DNA of 64,000 nucleotides, taken from the IMG/VR virus record IMGVR_UViG_3300027848_000009, positions 91,888-155,887 of that record. One strand, given 5' to 3'. This document shows, piece after piece, positions 50,154-58,100 of this stretch. The notes under the pieces are model-generated. The model ran no database searches and was not told where the DNA came from. It was given only the letters and a program-made list of their open reading frames with translations. The position numbers and the translations under genes were made by a program. The stretch is from a virus. Positions within the stretch are counted from its first letter, which is position 1; every line of letters begins with the position of its first letter.

Positions 50154-50355
50154 GCCTGTTCGCGTTTCTGCTGTTGTTGCCGGGTTCATGTTCACGGTTC
50201 TCTTGCACACTGCCATTTTCTTTTCCATCTCGAAGGCTCTCTCTAGGGCTGGGGTAGTCCCGGATCTTTCTTGGGGCCAGTCTGGTGTGATTGCTGTCGG
50301 GTACGTTGTGTCTAGGGTTTGGATGTCGTTTGTGACGACGAGAAGCGACGACTGA
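50146..50355 (+). CDS. Small membrane protein
   Basis: 69 residues, overlapping the previous gene by 8 bp. Hydrophobic stretches VSAVVAGFMFTVLLHTAIFF and GVIAVGYVVSRVWMSF. Function unknown. It converges with the VWA gene. Confidence 0.55.
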   Translation: MSEPVRVSAVVAGFMFTVLLHTAIFFSISKALSRAGVVPDLSWGQSGVIAVGYVVSRVWMSFVTTRSDD

Positions 50356-50390
50356 TCATGCGGGAGGTTGGTCCTCCCGCACGATGAGTG

Positions 50391-51830
50391 TCACTGGCCG
50401 GATGCGTAGGAGCGGAGTCTGGGTGGGAGGGTGGTTACCGGTTTCTGTCCGGTCGCCATCTTCTTGAATAGTTCAACGGCGTCGGTCATGTGTTCGGCGC
50501 AGAGGATGCGGTTCTTGAGAACGTATTTCGCGCATTGGCGATCTAGGGTCTCGTGGAAGCCGTCGCCGATGCCGGAGACTCCACCGTCGGAGACCCATAC
50601 GATGGGTTCGTTTCGGCGGCGATTTTTGATGGCCCATTGGAGTGCTGGGAGATCCACTCCGTTACCGGCGGCGATGTTGTCTAGCTCTCTATACATTTTG
50701 CCGTTTTGTGCGAGGATCCAAGCGTTGTCGCCGCCTTGACGGTTCCACGAGTATGCGAGGACGGTTGCTCCGGGCGCATGTTTGACGATTGTGTGGATCT
50801 GGTCACGGGTGAACGACATGGAGACTGAGCAGTCGAGTACAACAATTCCGCCTCGTGCTCGAACTCGACGATCGAAGATCCGATATTCGGGGTCTGTCAG
50901 GTAGCGGTTGACTCGACGTGGGTTTCGACCCATGTTTGTTGCGACACGCTTCTTTCCCATTGTCCCTGTCGAGATTACGTCTAGTTGGACTTTCCCGAAC
51001 TTCAGTTCGCCCCATGCTGGGATGGAGTCAGATGAGGATACTGTGTCAATCGTTTTTGCTTTGAGCAGTTCACCGAATTCTTCGGGGGTGATTGCTTTTG
51101 TCGTTTCTCCGGGTTTCGTTTCTCCGGAGCCTGCGGAGTCTTCGGAGTCTTCGGAGTCCGGTTTCGGTGGCGCCTGTCCGGCGATCCGATCGATCCACTC
51201 GGCGAGTGCTTCGGTGTAGCGGAAACCTAATGGGGCGAGCCCTGTGGTTTCGTCGACGTTGGTCGAGGCTAGTACGCTTCTCGTTTCCCAGCCACGTTGC
51301 TGTTGTTCGATTTTTTTGAAGTGTTGGATGGCACGCTTCTGGATTGATGCGAGGTGGGTTCCCCAGTCGCGACGACAACGGCGGACGCCTGTCAAATATT
51401 TCTTTGACGATGCTGTGCCAGCTGTGGCGATGGCGAACATGACGGCGGAGTGCCAGTCGCCGAGCATTGCGATGCGTTCGCCGTCGGCGGTCTCACCGTC
51501 GTCAGACAGATCGTTCATCACGTCGAAACCGGCTCGGCCGACAAGGAAGTTCACTCGAAGTTCTTCGCATGCGATTAGCGCTTCTTCCGATGCGATTTCT
51601 CTAGCGACCCATTTTTTGAACTCGGCGCCGGGAGAGATTTTGGCGTGCATCATTTCGTGTGCTCGAATGACACGAGACATCGCTGATTCGTCGCCGGGGG
51701 CCACGATCTTGCGATTGATGATGTCGGTGTGGGGTAGGCCACGTTTGGGGGCGCAGACGTCGGTCTGCCAGCGGCCATGCTCGACGTCTTTGCGAGTCAG
51801 GACTTCCGGTTCTGTTCCGATGACAGTCAT
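50391..51830 (-). CDS. Metallopeptidase-like/VWA protein, partner of MoxR ATPase
   Basis: 479 residues from the ATG at 51830. RAHEMMHAK gives a zincin HExxH motif (His58-Glu59-x2-His62), and VVLDCSVSMSF gives a DxSxS MIDAS (Asp333-x-Ser335-x-Ser337) of a von Willebrand A domain. A Pro/Asp/Glu/Ser/Gly linker lies at ~220-245. This order (peptidase-like N-terminus, VWA C-terminus) is that of the DUF2201/COG3864 group, which is usually encoded with a MoxR-type ATPase; here the MoxR gene is immediately upstream. The pair may remodel or process a target protein. The target is unknown. Confidence 0.78.
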   Translation of the reverse strand: MTVIGTEPEVLTRKDVEHGRWQTDVCAPKRGLPHTDIINRKIVAPGDESAMSRVIRAHEMMHAKISPGAEFKKWVAREIASEEALIACEELRVNFLVGRAGFDVMNDLSDDGETADGERIAMLGDWHSAVMFAIATAGTASSKKYLTGVRRCRRDWGTHLASIQKRAIQHFKKIEQQQRGWETRSVLASTNVDETTGLAPLGFRYTEALAEWIDRIAGQAPPKPDSEDSEDSAGSGETKPGETTKAITPEEFGELLKAKTIDTVSSSDSIPAWGELKFGKVQLDVISTGTMGKKRVATNMGRNPRRVNRYLTDPEYRIFDRRVRARGGIVVLDCSVSMSFTRDQIHTIVKHAPGATVLAYSWNRQGGDNAWILAQNGKMYRELDNIAAGNGVDLPALQWAIKNRRRNEPIVWVSDGGVSGIGDGFHETLDRQCAKYVLKNRILCAEHMTDAVELFKKMATGQKPVTTLPPRLRSYASGQ

Positions 51831-51831
51831 G

Positions 51832-52548
51832 TCAGATCGCCTCAATTCTCATGGCATCGAGGATGCCTACCGCACGATCCTTGAAAGTGATCTTTGCTGC
51901 GTCTTCGGCACCGAGCGACTTGCGTAGCTGGTCGAATGTTTTGAATGCTCGAAGCGAGACTCGACGTGGGCCAGCGTCTGCCATGTTGCGGGCAACCGTG
52001 CGCAGGTCTGCTGAGAGAGCGAGCAGTGCGTCAGGGTGCGGTTCGTTGATCCGTATCTGTACGGGGAACCTATCGACGAGTGCGACGGGAAGGTCTTCCA
52101 TGTCTTCAATGTTCGTTGTCATGACGGACGAGAAGCCCGGGCGAGGTCTATGGGTTCGGCTAGTTTCGGGGTGCGTCCATTCTGCGGACTCTGGTGAGTC
52201 GAGGATGGAGAGCAGGGTTGCGAATACGTCGCCTCCGGCTTTGTCGATTTCGTCGACGACGAGTCGTCCTCCGTTGAGTCCGTCGCCTTCCCATGCTTTG
52301 ACTCCGGATCCGAACATCCATTGGAAGCCGTTGGGTCCGGGGAGGAAGCCGCCTGTGACGTCGAAGTTGGTCATGTCTTCGGTGCAGACGAGACGGAATG
52401 CTCCGGCGGAGACGTTTCCGTGGTGGAGTCCTGCGTAGGTTTTGCCGGTTCCGGGAGGGCCGTAGAGCAGGATGCGGTCGATGCCGGAGTCGAGGCATTG
52501 CTGGAAGTGCTTCCAGCAGGTGGGGAGGTTTTCGGTGGCAGTAGTCAT
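51832..52548 (-). CDS. MoxR-type AAA+ ATPase
   Basis: 238 residues from the ATG at 52548. Walker A GPPGTGKT at residues 30-37, Walker B RLVVDEIDKAG near 95-105, sensor-1 region VMTTNIEDMEDLPVALVDRFPVQIRI with an arginine (DRF) near 155-170. It is short compared with the usual ~300 residues and has a reduced lid domain. MoxR ATPases act as chaperones that fold or activate proteins with VWA partners. The VWA gene follows with one base between. Confidence 0.8.
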   Translation of the reverse strand: MTTATENLPTCWKHFQQCLDSGIDRILLYGPPGTGKTYAGLHHGNVSAGAFRLVCTEDMTNFDVTGGFLPGPNGFQWMFGSGVKAWEGDGLNGGRLVVDEIDKAGGDVFATLLSILDSPESAEWTHPETSRTHRPRPGFSSVMTTNIEDMEDLPVALVDRFPVQIRINEPHPDALLALSADLRTVARNMADAGPRRVSLRAFKTFDQLRKSLGAEDAAKITFKDRAVGILDAMRIEAI

Positions 52549-52725
52549 GAGGGTTCTTTCAGTAGTAGTAACTAGGTGACATGTAGTAGTGAACACCTTA
52601 TTAGCAGGATTTCCAACCTGGTGACAGATTTTTTTTACGATTCCGTAAACCGGATCCTCCACAACCACAGTCAAGACCTTATTCGAGCAAACCACAACCC
52701 GTCTGTACAGATCTATCCAAAATAC

Positions 52726-52746
52726 TTATCCCCAGCCTGTGGACAA
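52726..52746. promoter_or_regulatory. DnaA box and near-box upstream of the MoxR region
   Basis: TGTGGACAA at 52738-52746 is a perfect actinobacterial DnaA box (TTGTCCACA on the minus strand); TTATCCCCA at 52726-52734 differs by one base. They lie in the 208-bp gap 52549-52756, which otherwise contains no gene I recognise. Unlike the right-end clusters this one has no start-proximal module. Confidence 0.6.
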
Positions 52747-52756
52747 CCCGGGACCC

Positions 52757-53251
52757 CTACACAACCCTATTCTGATCCTCAAACGCCTCATACAACCCAT
52801 TCTTCACCTTCTTGTACCGAGGAGCACCCTTCACATACTTCATCACCGAAGCATACGACAGCCCCGAGATCTCCACAAGATCATCAGGGGTGGCCTGCTC
52901 CAAAGGGTGATCGAACGCCCACTGATCCAGTTCCTTGTACTTGTCAGCAATCTTTGTTTTAGGTTCAAGCGGGACTCCGGTCTCCTCAGACGAGTCGCAG
53001 TACTTCCCAATCACATACTCACGAACTTCTGTCGGTATCCCATATTGCGAGAGAACACGATCAGCCGACCCGCTGCCATCCCACTTTTCGAGAACGTACA
53101 TTGCGTGCAGCGCCTTGTCGGCAAAATTTCTTCCTTCGTTCGGCATGGGGCCACCAAAGTTGACGTTTCCCCACTTTTCACGAAGAGCATCCCAGAGCGC
53201 CTGATGCTCTTCCTTGACTACCTCGATTGTAATGTTTTGCTTCATCCCCAT
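52757..53251 (-). CDS. Hypothetical protein with C-terminal HTH-like region
   Basis: 164 residues from the ATG at 53251 (AGGAG 8 bases upstream; a GTG-like longer frame is unlikely). Residues ~110-155 (LEQATPDDLVEISGLSYASVMKYVKGAPRYKKVKNGLYEAF) look like a helix-turn-helix with a wing. The N-terminal part is helical. No family recognised. Confidence 0.6.
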   Translation of the reverse strand: MGMKQNITIEVVKEEHQALWDALREKWGNVNFGGPMPNEGRNFADKALHAMYVLEKWDGSGSADRVLSQYGIPTEVREYVIGKYCDSSEETGVPLEPKTKIADKYKELDQWAFDHPLEQATPDDLVEISGLSYASVMKYVKGAPRYKKVKNGLYEAFEDQNRVV

Positions 53252-53417
53252 CCAATTTTCTCCTTTTTTATGACATCCCTGAACGGGAGTCAAGTTTTGG
53301 TGCTTCACAAGTGTGGACTTTATTAAGCTGTTTGACAACCAGCTGTCGGTTTTTATCCCAGAAACCATAAAACCGGACTGAGCGTGATAAACTGTAACCA
53401 GCACGGAGGTGCAACAC

Positions 53418-53582
53418 ATGCGTAAAATCGACGGTCAACCAAACGAGTTCGGAACCTTTGTTCCAGCAGAGAAGCCGACAGCCCCGCCCGTGCCGGCAGT
53501 TCTCGAAGAGCCTCAAGCCGAAGAAGCCGAAGGCGACGAAGATTCAGGCTGGACCAAAAAGGGCAAGCGCAAGTCCAAGTGA
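53418..53582 (+). CDS. Small charged hypothetical protein
   Basis: 54 residues, beginning MRKIDGQPNEFGTFVPAEKP and ending with Lys/Arg. Low-complexity Pro/Glu/Asp. GGAGG lies 7 bp before the ATG. It is divergent from the gene at 52757-53251; the 166-bp gap holds both promoters (a TGATAAACTGTAA element lies just upstream of GGAGG). Followed by a strong terminator. Confidence 0.65.
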   Translation: MRKIDGQPNEFGTFVPAEKPTAPPVPAVLEEPQAEEAEGDEDSGWTKKGKRKSK

Positions 53583-53687
53583 TTCCAGAAAAGGTTTCCT
53601 CCACCGTGATGCGTTGAAGACGTATCCGTGGAGCCCCCTTGCTACCGGGGGAGGCGAACCGGGCACCGTTTATCGGGGCTCTGCAAA

Positions 53688-53730
53688 ACCCCCGGAACCC
53701 CATAGTAGGGGTCGGGGGTCTTCGCCTTTT
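53688..53730 (+). terminator. Rho-independent terminator between convergent genes
   Basis: ACCCCCGGAACCCC (53688-53701) pairs with GGGGTCGGGGGT (53708-53719) around ATAGTA with small bulges, then CTTCGCCTTTT. It lies between the ends of the 53418 (+) and 53749 (-) genes. A second smaller CCCCC/GGGGG hairpin lies at about 53634-53652. Confidence 0.8.
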
Positions 53731-53748
53731 CCGGGCCATGCAGCCGCC

Positions 53749-53919
53749 CTAGTACGCTAGTGCTTCCCAAATAGCGTCACCGATAACGCTCCAGCCTGCC
53801 TCAAGCATTTCTTGGGCCACATACTCTCCCCAAGCGTTTTGGAGATCCCGATTGGCACCATCACGTCTCGCCCACGTTGCACATCTGCGCTTATTCGGGT
53901 CAACAGCAACGTGGGGCAA
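53749..53919 (-). CDS. Small hypothetical protein
   Basis: 56 residues from a TTG at 53919 that follows GGTGGAGGAAATC, the local ribosome-binding motif. An alternative GTG start six codons upstream would put the ribosome-binding motif inside the gene. Sequence has RRCATWARRDGANRDLQNAWGEYVAQEMLEAGW. No family recognised. Confidence 0.5.
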   Translation of the reverse strand: MPHVAVDPNKRRCATWARRDGANRDLQNAWGEYVAQEMLEAGWSVIGDAIWEALAY

Positions 53920-53949
53920 AGATTTCCTCCACCCCACGCTGTCAGGTTC

Positions 53950-54384
53950 TCACTTGACTTCTACACGGTCGATGATGGACCGAACCTCTTCCGAAATTGA
54001 GCGGTACATGCGTTCAGTCTCCGACGCGTCTTCAGCCCAGAAGGATTCGCTAGGGGCGATGGCCGGTGTTGCCGGATCGTTGGCGATCACGAGGTTTTTG
54101 CGTTCAACCCAGCGTGCTCCGTCGCCGCTGACTGGTGTGACAAGGAGGTCGAGGTGCCCGAATCTGGTTCGAGCACGTTGAATGGTTGTGCGGATGGTGA
54201 GGTCGCCGACCATAAAGTCAGCGCCAGCCCCGACGTATGCGTCGAGGTCAACCTTTCCGTCCGGCTTCCGAGCCACGAGGGTTCCTTTGGGTGATGGTGT
54301 GTCTACGATGTCCATGGTGTTTTGGTTATTGCTTCCTCCGGTTGGTACCGGGTAGTAGGTAGTGGGTAATGTATCTGTTGTCAT
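53950..54384 (-). CDS. Hypothetical protein
   Basis: 144 residues from the ATG at 54384. A TTG about 30 bases upstream lies nearer to the GGTGGAGGAAAGGG motif at about 54420-54433 and is a possible alternative. The middle has GADFMVGDLTIRTTIQRARTRFGHLDLLVTPV. No family recognised. Confidence 0.6.
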   Translation of the reverse strand: MTTDTLPTTYYPVPTGGSNNQNTMDIVDTPSPKGTLVARKPDGKVDLDAYVGAGADFMVGDLTIRTTIQRARTRFGHLDLLVTPVSGDGARWVERKNLVIANDPATPAIAPSESFWAEDASETERMYRSISEEVRSIIDRVEVK

Positions 54385-54476
54385 TTGACATCGCAACCTG
54401 CGAGCCAATATTTTTTCGACGACCCTTTCCTCCACCGTAATGGGTTGGAGGGGGTTGAGCGATTCTCGGGGCTCCC

Positions 54477-54665
54477 TTACGGGGTCAGCCACTCGGTCTT
54501 GTCGACGGTTCCGGTGAGGTGGTCTTCGAGTGCCTCGGACGTTCCGCAATCTGAGCAGATCTCGGTCTTGTTGTCGGTACGAGAAAACGCCCCGGGGTAA
54601 GCCCCGGGTGTCACGTTGTTGGGAATCCAGTCGCCGCAGCGTGGGCATACCGCCGGGATTTTCAT
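54477..54665 (-). CDS. Small zinc-ribbon protein
   Basis: 62 residues. CPRCGDWIP and ICSDCGTSEALEDHLTG give two CxxC pairs about 30 residues apart, typical of a zinc ribbon, ending in a C-terminal DKTEWLTP. The ATG overlaps the stop of the upstream gene (ATGA). Common in small actinophage genes; role unknown. Confidence 0.7.
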   Translation of the reverse strand: MKIPAVCPRCGDWIPNNVTPGAYPGAFSRTDNKTEICSDCGTSEALEDHLTGTVDKTEWLTP

Positions 54666-55033
54666 GCTGTCTCTTTGGCGAGTGTCTTGCGGGCGGGGAG
54701 GTTCTTCCATGCGCCGTCCTTGTACTTGTCCACGTAGTCGGCGTTGTTGCGGGCGTAGGTGGCGAAACGGCCTGCTGATTCTTGGCCCATGAGTTCGAGG
54801 TAGAGGTCGGCAATTCCGGCGATTTCTTCGATGGTATAGAGGTATGAGGCCGAGGGGTCGGACTTGTACGTCAGGTCTACGACAATGCGGCGTCGGTCGG
54901 TGTGTCCTTCACGGATGGTGCGGTGGTCCTGCACGGAGAGTGCGTGGAGTGCGGTTGAGTCCGACACGTCGAAGACCATCTCAACGATGGGGTGCGCGTC
55001 GTCTATGGTTGTGTAGATGGCTGCTGGTTTCAT
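54662..55033 (-). CDS. Hypothetical protein
   Basis: 123 residues from the ATG at 55033. Beta-rich start (YTTIDDAHPIVEMVFDVSD) and helical C-terminal part (EEIAGIADLYLELMGQESAGRFATYAR). Divergent from the plus-strand cluster starting at 55221; the 187-bp gap contains a TTGTCACTATAGG stretch toward this gene and a TTGACT toward the plus-strand genes. Confidence 0.6.
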   Translation of the reverse strand: MKPAAIYTTIDDAHPIVEMVFDVSDSTALHALSVQDHRTIREGHTDRRRIVVDLTYKSDPSASYLYTIEEIAGIADLYLELMGQESAGRFATYARNNADYVDKYKDGAWKNLPARKTLAKETA

Positions 55034-55220
55034 GTAGGGAACGATATCGCTTATGACCTATAGTGACAACCTTGCTGTAAATAAATGTTGAGATTTATGT
55101 AAAAGTCGTGGTCAGTGGCCATGTTTGAGATTTTTTTGGTCTGAGGTTGTGAAAGGTTCCCATAAGCTATTGACTATTAGGTGAGGGGAAGTACCCCAAC
55201 TACTGACGAAGGAGAATCTA

Positions 55221-55328
55221 ATGGGAGCCGAAGATTTCACTCACGCTACTATGGGGGCCACGATGGACGCCTTCATGGCCCAGTGGCGAGCAGAGCAACG
55301 CCTAGCCGATCGTGAGGCGGCAGCATGA
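55221..55328 (+). CDS. Very small protein at the start of the right-end cluster
   Basis: 35 residues (MGAEDFTHATMGATMDAFMAQ ...), with GGAGAATCTA ribosome-binding site and a stop overlapping the next ATG (ATGA). Helical. Supported by the coupling and spacing rather than similarity. Confidence 0.55.
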   Translation: MGAEDFTHATMGATMDAFMAQWRAEQRLADREAAA

Positions 55329-55639
55329 AAAAGCGTCACCGTGACGCACTGATCGCCGCACTCCAAGTCCCACCGGACGAAGGCGGCTACGTCAAAACGG
55401 TCGGTAAGCTCGTTCGAGAGGCTGACCGAGACAACGACACCGACACATTCTGCTGTCTCGGTGTCGCTTGTGACATCTTCGGGCTTTGGGAGAAGGACGG
55501 ATACGAACAGGGCGTAGGACTCACGTTTCCGCAAAGGCAGGCGCTAGGAATGTCACCCTCCGAGCACGCACGGCTCGCCAACATCAACGACAGCAGCGAC
55601 ACGTTCGGCCCGGTCATTAAAGCATTGCGGGGCATGTGA
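55325..55639 (+). CDS. Hypothetical protein
   Basis: 104 residues. DTFCCLGVACDIFGLWEKDGYEQGVGLTFPQRQALGMSPSEHARLANINDSSDTFGPVIKAL is a pattern I associate with small hypothetical proteins in actinophages (CCLGVACD..G). Two adjacent Cys and a third nearby. Its stop overlaps the ATG of the interrupted frame that follows. Confidence 0.65.
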   Translation: MKKRHRDALIAALQVPPDEGGYVKTVGKLVREADRDNDTDTFCCLGVACDIFGLWEKDGYEQGVGLTFPQRQALGMSPSEHARLANINDSSDTFGPVIKALRGM

Positions 55640-55806
55640 TGAGCGGCACGGACGCACGCCGCCAATGCTCCTGTGGTCGCTGCTAGACAACAACCGGCCG
55701 TCGAGCCGCCGCTGCCGTCGAGGCGTACAACGACAAGTGGGGTCCGGCTATCGGCGTCGAGGTAGCGCCGGGTCACTTCGTGTTCATAGGAATCGCGAGT
55801 AGCTGA
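55639..55806 (+). pseudogene. Small frame interrupted by an in-frame TAG
   Basis: An ATG overlaps the upstream TGA (TGATG). It reads 15 codons (including QCSCGRC) to a TAG at 55684-55686 and then continues open, in the same frame, for 39 more codons (VEAYNDKWGPAIGVEVAPGHFVFIGIASS) to a TGA at 55804-55806. The downstream part has normal composition and no start of its own before the end. Either an amber mutation, read-through, or a sequencing error. Other genes here (for example WhiB) use TAG as an ordinary stop, so a recoded genetic code is not supported. Confidence 0.5.
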
Positions 55807-55834
55807 GCTACTCAATCACACAAAGGAGAATGTA

Positions 55835-56356
55835 ATGGGAATGGACGTATACGGCAAGAACGCCCAGTCGAAGGCGGGCGAATACTTTCGCAATAACGTG
55901 TGGTCGTGGCACCCCTTGTGGGACTACTGCACAGAACGTCACGACGACGTGATCGAAGACCACGAGGGACTAGGGTCATCAAACGACGGTTTCTCGCTAG
56001 ACGAGGATCAGGCTCTGACGCTCGCTAACCGCCTGTTCGACGATATCGAGAACGGCGACACCGAAAAGTATCGGATCCGATACTACGAAGATCTGAGCGA
56101 TCTCCCCCGCACCGATTGCGAGCATTGCAACGTTACCGGTATTCGTGACGACCAAGTGGGAGTGGCGCACGGTATGCCGAATCGGGAATTGGACGAGGCC
56201 ACAGCAATCCTCGTCGGTCGAACGCACGGCTGGTGCAACGCCTGTCAGGGCGTCGGCACGAGAGAGCCGTGGCAGGCCAGCTACGATTTCTCGGTCGAGA
56301 ACGTGAACGACTTCGCCGGGTTCTGTATGAACTCCGGAGGATTCGAGATTTGGTAA
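55835..56356 (+). CDS. Conserved phage protein with two CxxC zinc-knuckle pairs
   Basis: 173 residues beginning MGMDVYGKNAQSKAGEYFRNNVWSWHPLWDYC, a start I associate with a widespread phage family. CEHCNVTG and CNACQGVG are DnaJ-like CxxC knuckles. The segment between includes a helical DQALTLANRLFDDIENGD part. Preceded by AAAGGAGAATG. Coupled to the next gene (TAATG). Function unknown. Confidence 0.72.
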   Translation: MGMDVYGKNAQSKAGEYFRNNVWSWHPLWDYCTERHDDVIEDHEGLGSSNDGFSLDEDQALTLANRLFDDIENGDTEKYRIRYYEDLSDLPRTDCEHCNVTGIRDDQVGVAHGMPNRELDEATAILVGRTHGWCNACQGVGTREPWQASYDFSVENVNDFAGFCMNSGGFEIW

Positions 56357-56550
56357 TGGGCCTCTTCGGAGGAATCATCGTCTACGGCTTCGGGAAACGT
56401 CGCGGTCGCAAACAGGAAGTCCGATGTTCCCTGAAGCAAAACGTCGGGGCTGGCGACAGAGATTTCGGGCGACACGAATGTAACAACTATTATAGATTCT
56501 GTCGCGGCTACGGCTCTTGTGATGGAATGACCTGCGAGTACGGAGAATGA
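56356..56550 (+). CDS. Small Cys-rich protein
   Basis: 64 residues beginning MGLFGGIIVYGFGKRRGRK and ending with CNNYYRFCRGYGSCDGMTCEYGE: four Cys in the last 25 residues. ATG overlaps the upstream TAA and its TGA overlaps the next ATG. Short hydrophobic start and basic patch. Function unknown. Confidence 0.6.
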   Translation: MGLFGGIIVYGFGKRRGRKQEVRCSLKQNVGAGDRDFGRHECNNYYRFCRGYGSCDGMTCEYGE

Positions 56551-57032
56551 ACGAGGAAACGGGGCTCCCCTCTGATAACATTTGTCAAGTGGATACCAAT
56601 ACTGGACCCCCCGACACAACCAAGTTCTTCTCCACCCACGTGTGCGGCGACCGCATCTATTGCGAAGACGAGGAAGGCGACTGGTTTGACGAATGTCGCG
56701 GCGAATGCTTGTCCGCTCAACTGTTAGATTTCGAGGAAACGCTGCAAGGCTGGTTTGACCAAAGCAAGACGACGTGGTACGGAGTGTCGAACGTTGCCAT
56801 CGTCAACGATGACCAGACGTACGGCCGTGACTCGGGCTATCTCTCAATTCCGCGTGTGAAAGATCTGCTTGATTTTTTGGTTCACCTTGTGGGCGACTTC
56901 TCGATCCGATACGAGGTCCCGGAGTTGGGCGACAAGGAGTTCCATTTCTGGCAGGATAGTCGGAGCGATGAGGGGTGGACGGAGGATTTCAACTGGGTGC
57001 GTTGCAAGGTGTTCCACTCTGTTGCCCGGTGA
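56547..57032 (+). CDS. Hypothetical protein
   Basis: 161 residues. N-terminal region with CGDRIYCEDEEGDWFDECRGECLSAQ (four Cys), then a C-terminal alpha/beta part (SGYLSIPRVKDLLDFLVHLVGDFSIRYEVPELGDKEFHFWQDS). No family recognised. The first repeated intergenic module starts nine bp after its stop. Confidence 0.6.
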   Translation: MNEETGLPSDNICQVDTNTGPPDTTKFFSTHVCGDRIYCEDEEGDWFDECRGECLSAQLLDFEETLQGWFDQSKTTWYGVSNVAIVNDDQTYGRDSGYLSIPRVKDLLDFLVHLVGDFSIRYEVPELGDKEFHFWQDSRSDEGWTEDFNWVRCKVFHSVAR

Positions 57033-57040
57033 GAGTGAGG

Positions 57041-57123
57041 GACAACTTTCCTCACAATTATTTGCCTCGCACGTTGTGGTTGAGGCTAATAACCGGCAGA
57101 CTGTATCCATGACACAAGCAACG
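57041..57123 (+). promoter_or_regulatory. Start-associated module A (before 57109)
   Basis: GACAACTTTCCTCACAATTA at 57041, TTTGCCTCGC, GTTGTGGTTG, then CTAATAACCGGCAGACTGTA and the ATG of an MTQAT leader. Matches modules B-G in order and spacing. No perfect DnaA box here. Confidence 0.7.
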
Positions 57124-57642
57124 GCTACAATCACACCGACCGATACGTCAACACTTGTTGACGACGGCGACATTCTTGACATCACCGATTCTCGTAGGCT
57201 CGTCCTACACGTCAAGCATGACGAAGAGTCCTCGATCAACGACTATGAGGGGGATGGGCGAACACACCCGTGCGGCCGTTTGGGTCGCGCCAACCGCCCT
57301 GACGACTTCTCTGGTCGGGCACGCAAACTTCAGGTCTCTCGTTCGGAGTGGGTCTGGTGGGAGCCCTACGACGGACCAATTGGCTGGACTGACGCCAACG
57401 ATGTCTGGCAGGCCACCAAGTGGGACAACCTTCCCGAAGCTCAGCGCCAGATTCAGGTAGGGCGAGTGACTGACCTTATAGCCTTCGGCTTCCAACTGGT
57501 CGGCGTCGAACTACAGGAACGTGTTACAGACTCTCGTGGCGGCAGCCATTGGATCAGCGTAGACACAGAATGGGTCGGTGCAGTCGATGAGATCTACCCT
57601 GAGTTGGTCAGCGATCTGGCCGAGGAGGTCATGTCTTTGTGA
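57109..57642 (+). CDS. Hypothetical protein with MTQAT leader
   Basis: 177 residues from the ATG inside module A. N-terminal MTQATATITPTD is shared with four other genes downstream. Trp-rich middle (SEWVWWEPYDGPIGWTDANDVWQATKW), then a helical LPEAQRQIQVGRVTDLIAFGFQLVGVEL part. No family recognised. Confidence 0.62.
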   Translation: MTQATATITPTDTSTLVDDGDILDITDSRRLVLHVKHDEESSINDYEGDGRTHPCGRLGRANRPDDFSGRARKLQVSRSEWVWWEPYDGPIGWTDANDVWQATKWDNLPEAQRQIQVGRVTDLIAFGFQLVGVELQERVTDSRGGSHWISVDTEWVGAVDEIYPELVSDLAEEVMSL

Positions 57643-57821
57643 ACTACGCACGCCTGCACACTCAGCTACAACGTACCGCTGCCGTTCTGCTCCGCAGTCC
57701 CCCGTGCGATACGCATAGATACAACGAAGTGTCTGGTGCGGCCCGCATGTGTCTCGCAGCTAGCGAGGGTGATGCGATCGCAGGGTTCAACGCCACGAGA
57801 ATGATTCGTTCTCGATCGTGA
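57639..57821 (+). CDS. Small hypothetical protein
   Basis: 60 residues from a GTG overlapping the upstream TGA (GTGA). Helical ends and Ala/Arg-rich (SGAARMCLAASEGDAIAGFNATRM). Supported mainly by coupling. Confidence 0.45.
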   Translation: MNYARLHTQLQRTAAVLLRSPPCDTHRYNEVSGAARMCLAASEGDAIAGFNATRMIRSRS

Positions 57822-57889
57822 GTGCCGCAATCCGGTTGTAGCCCCGCCCTGCGGGTGGCATCAGCGGCCCCTTTCCGCCACCGTGTTCC

Positions 57890-57935
57890 TTTGCGTCTAT
57901 TGCGTTTATTGCGTTTATTGCGTTTATTGCGTTTG
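57890..57935 (+). repeat. Five tandem 9-bp units TTGCGTTTA/TTGCGTCTA
   Basis: A T-rich direct repeat directly after the CCTTTCCGCCACCGTG motif and before the DnaA boxes of module B. Similar single TTGCGTCTATT copies follow the same motif at 58808 and 60494. Confidence 0.9.
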
Positions 57936-57987
57936 CTGTGGTCTTGTTGGGTGGGTTTTGGGTGAACGTTGTTCGGGGCTGTTGGGC

Positions 57988-58100
57988 TGTGGATAACTTT
58001 GACTTTATCCCCACCCTGTGGATAACTTTCCCGATATTTCTTTGCCATCAGGTTGTGATTGTGTCTAATAACGGGCAGACTGTACCTATGACACAAGACA
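57988..58100 (+). promoter_or_regulatory. Module B: two DnaA boxes and start-associated element
   Basis: Perfect TGTGGATAA boxes at 57988-57996 and 58017-58025 and a one-mismatch TTATCCCCA at 58005-58013 are followed by TTTCCCGATATTTCTTTGCC, GGTTGTGATTG, CTAATAACGGGCAGACTGTA and the ATG at 58088. Confidence 0.75.

Noticed and set aside
49707-50228. 173-residue minus-strand frame opposite the HTH gene at 49731
   Set aside because: No start context and no domain; the plus frame has two recognisable DNA-binding segments.
54385-54813. Extension of the 53950 minus gene to 54813
   Set aside because: It would overlap the zinc-ribbon and 54662 genes, which have better evidence. Composition of the extension is Pro/Arg/Thr-rich.
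55639-55806. Amber (TAG) recoding in this genome
   Set aside because: Several well-supported genes, including WhiB and the partial gene at 1-180, end with TAG, so TAG is a normal stop here.
57890-57935. Short tandem 9-bp units as a CRISPR array or iteron set
   Set aside because: Units are contiguous with no spacers and too short for CRISPR. They are T-rich and not DnaA or RepA-like; kept only as a simple repeat.
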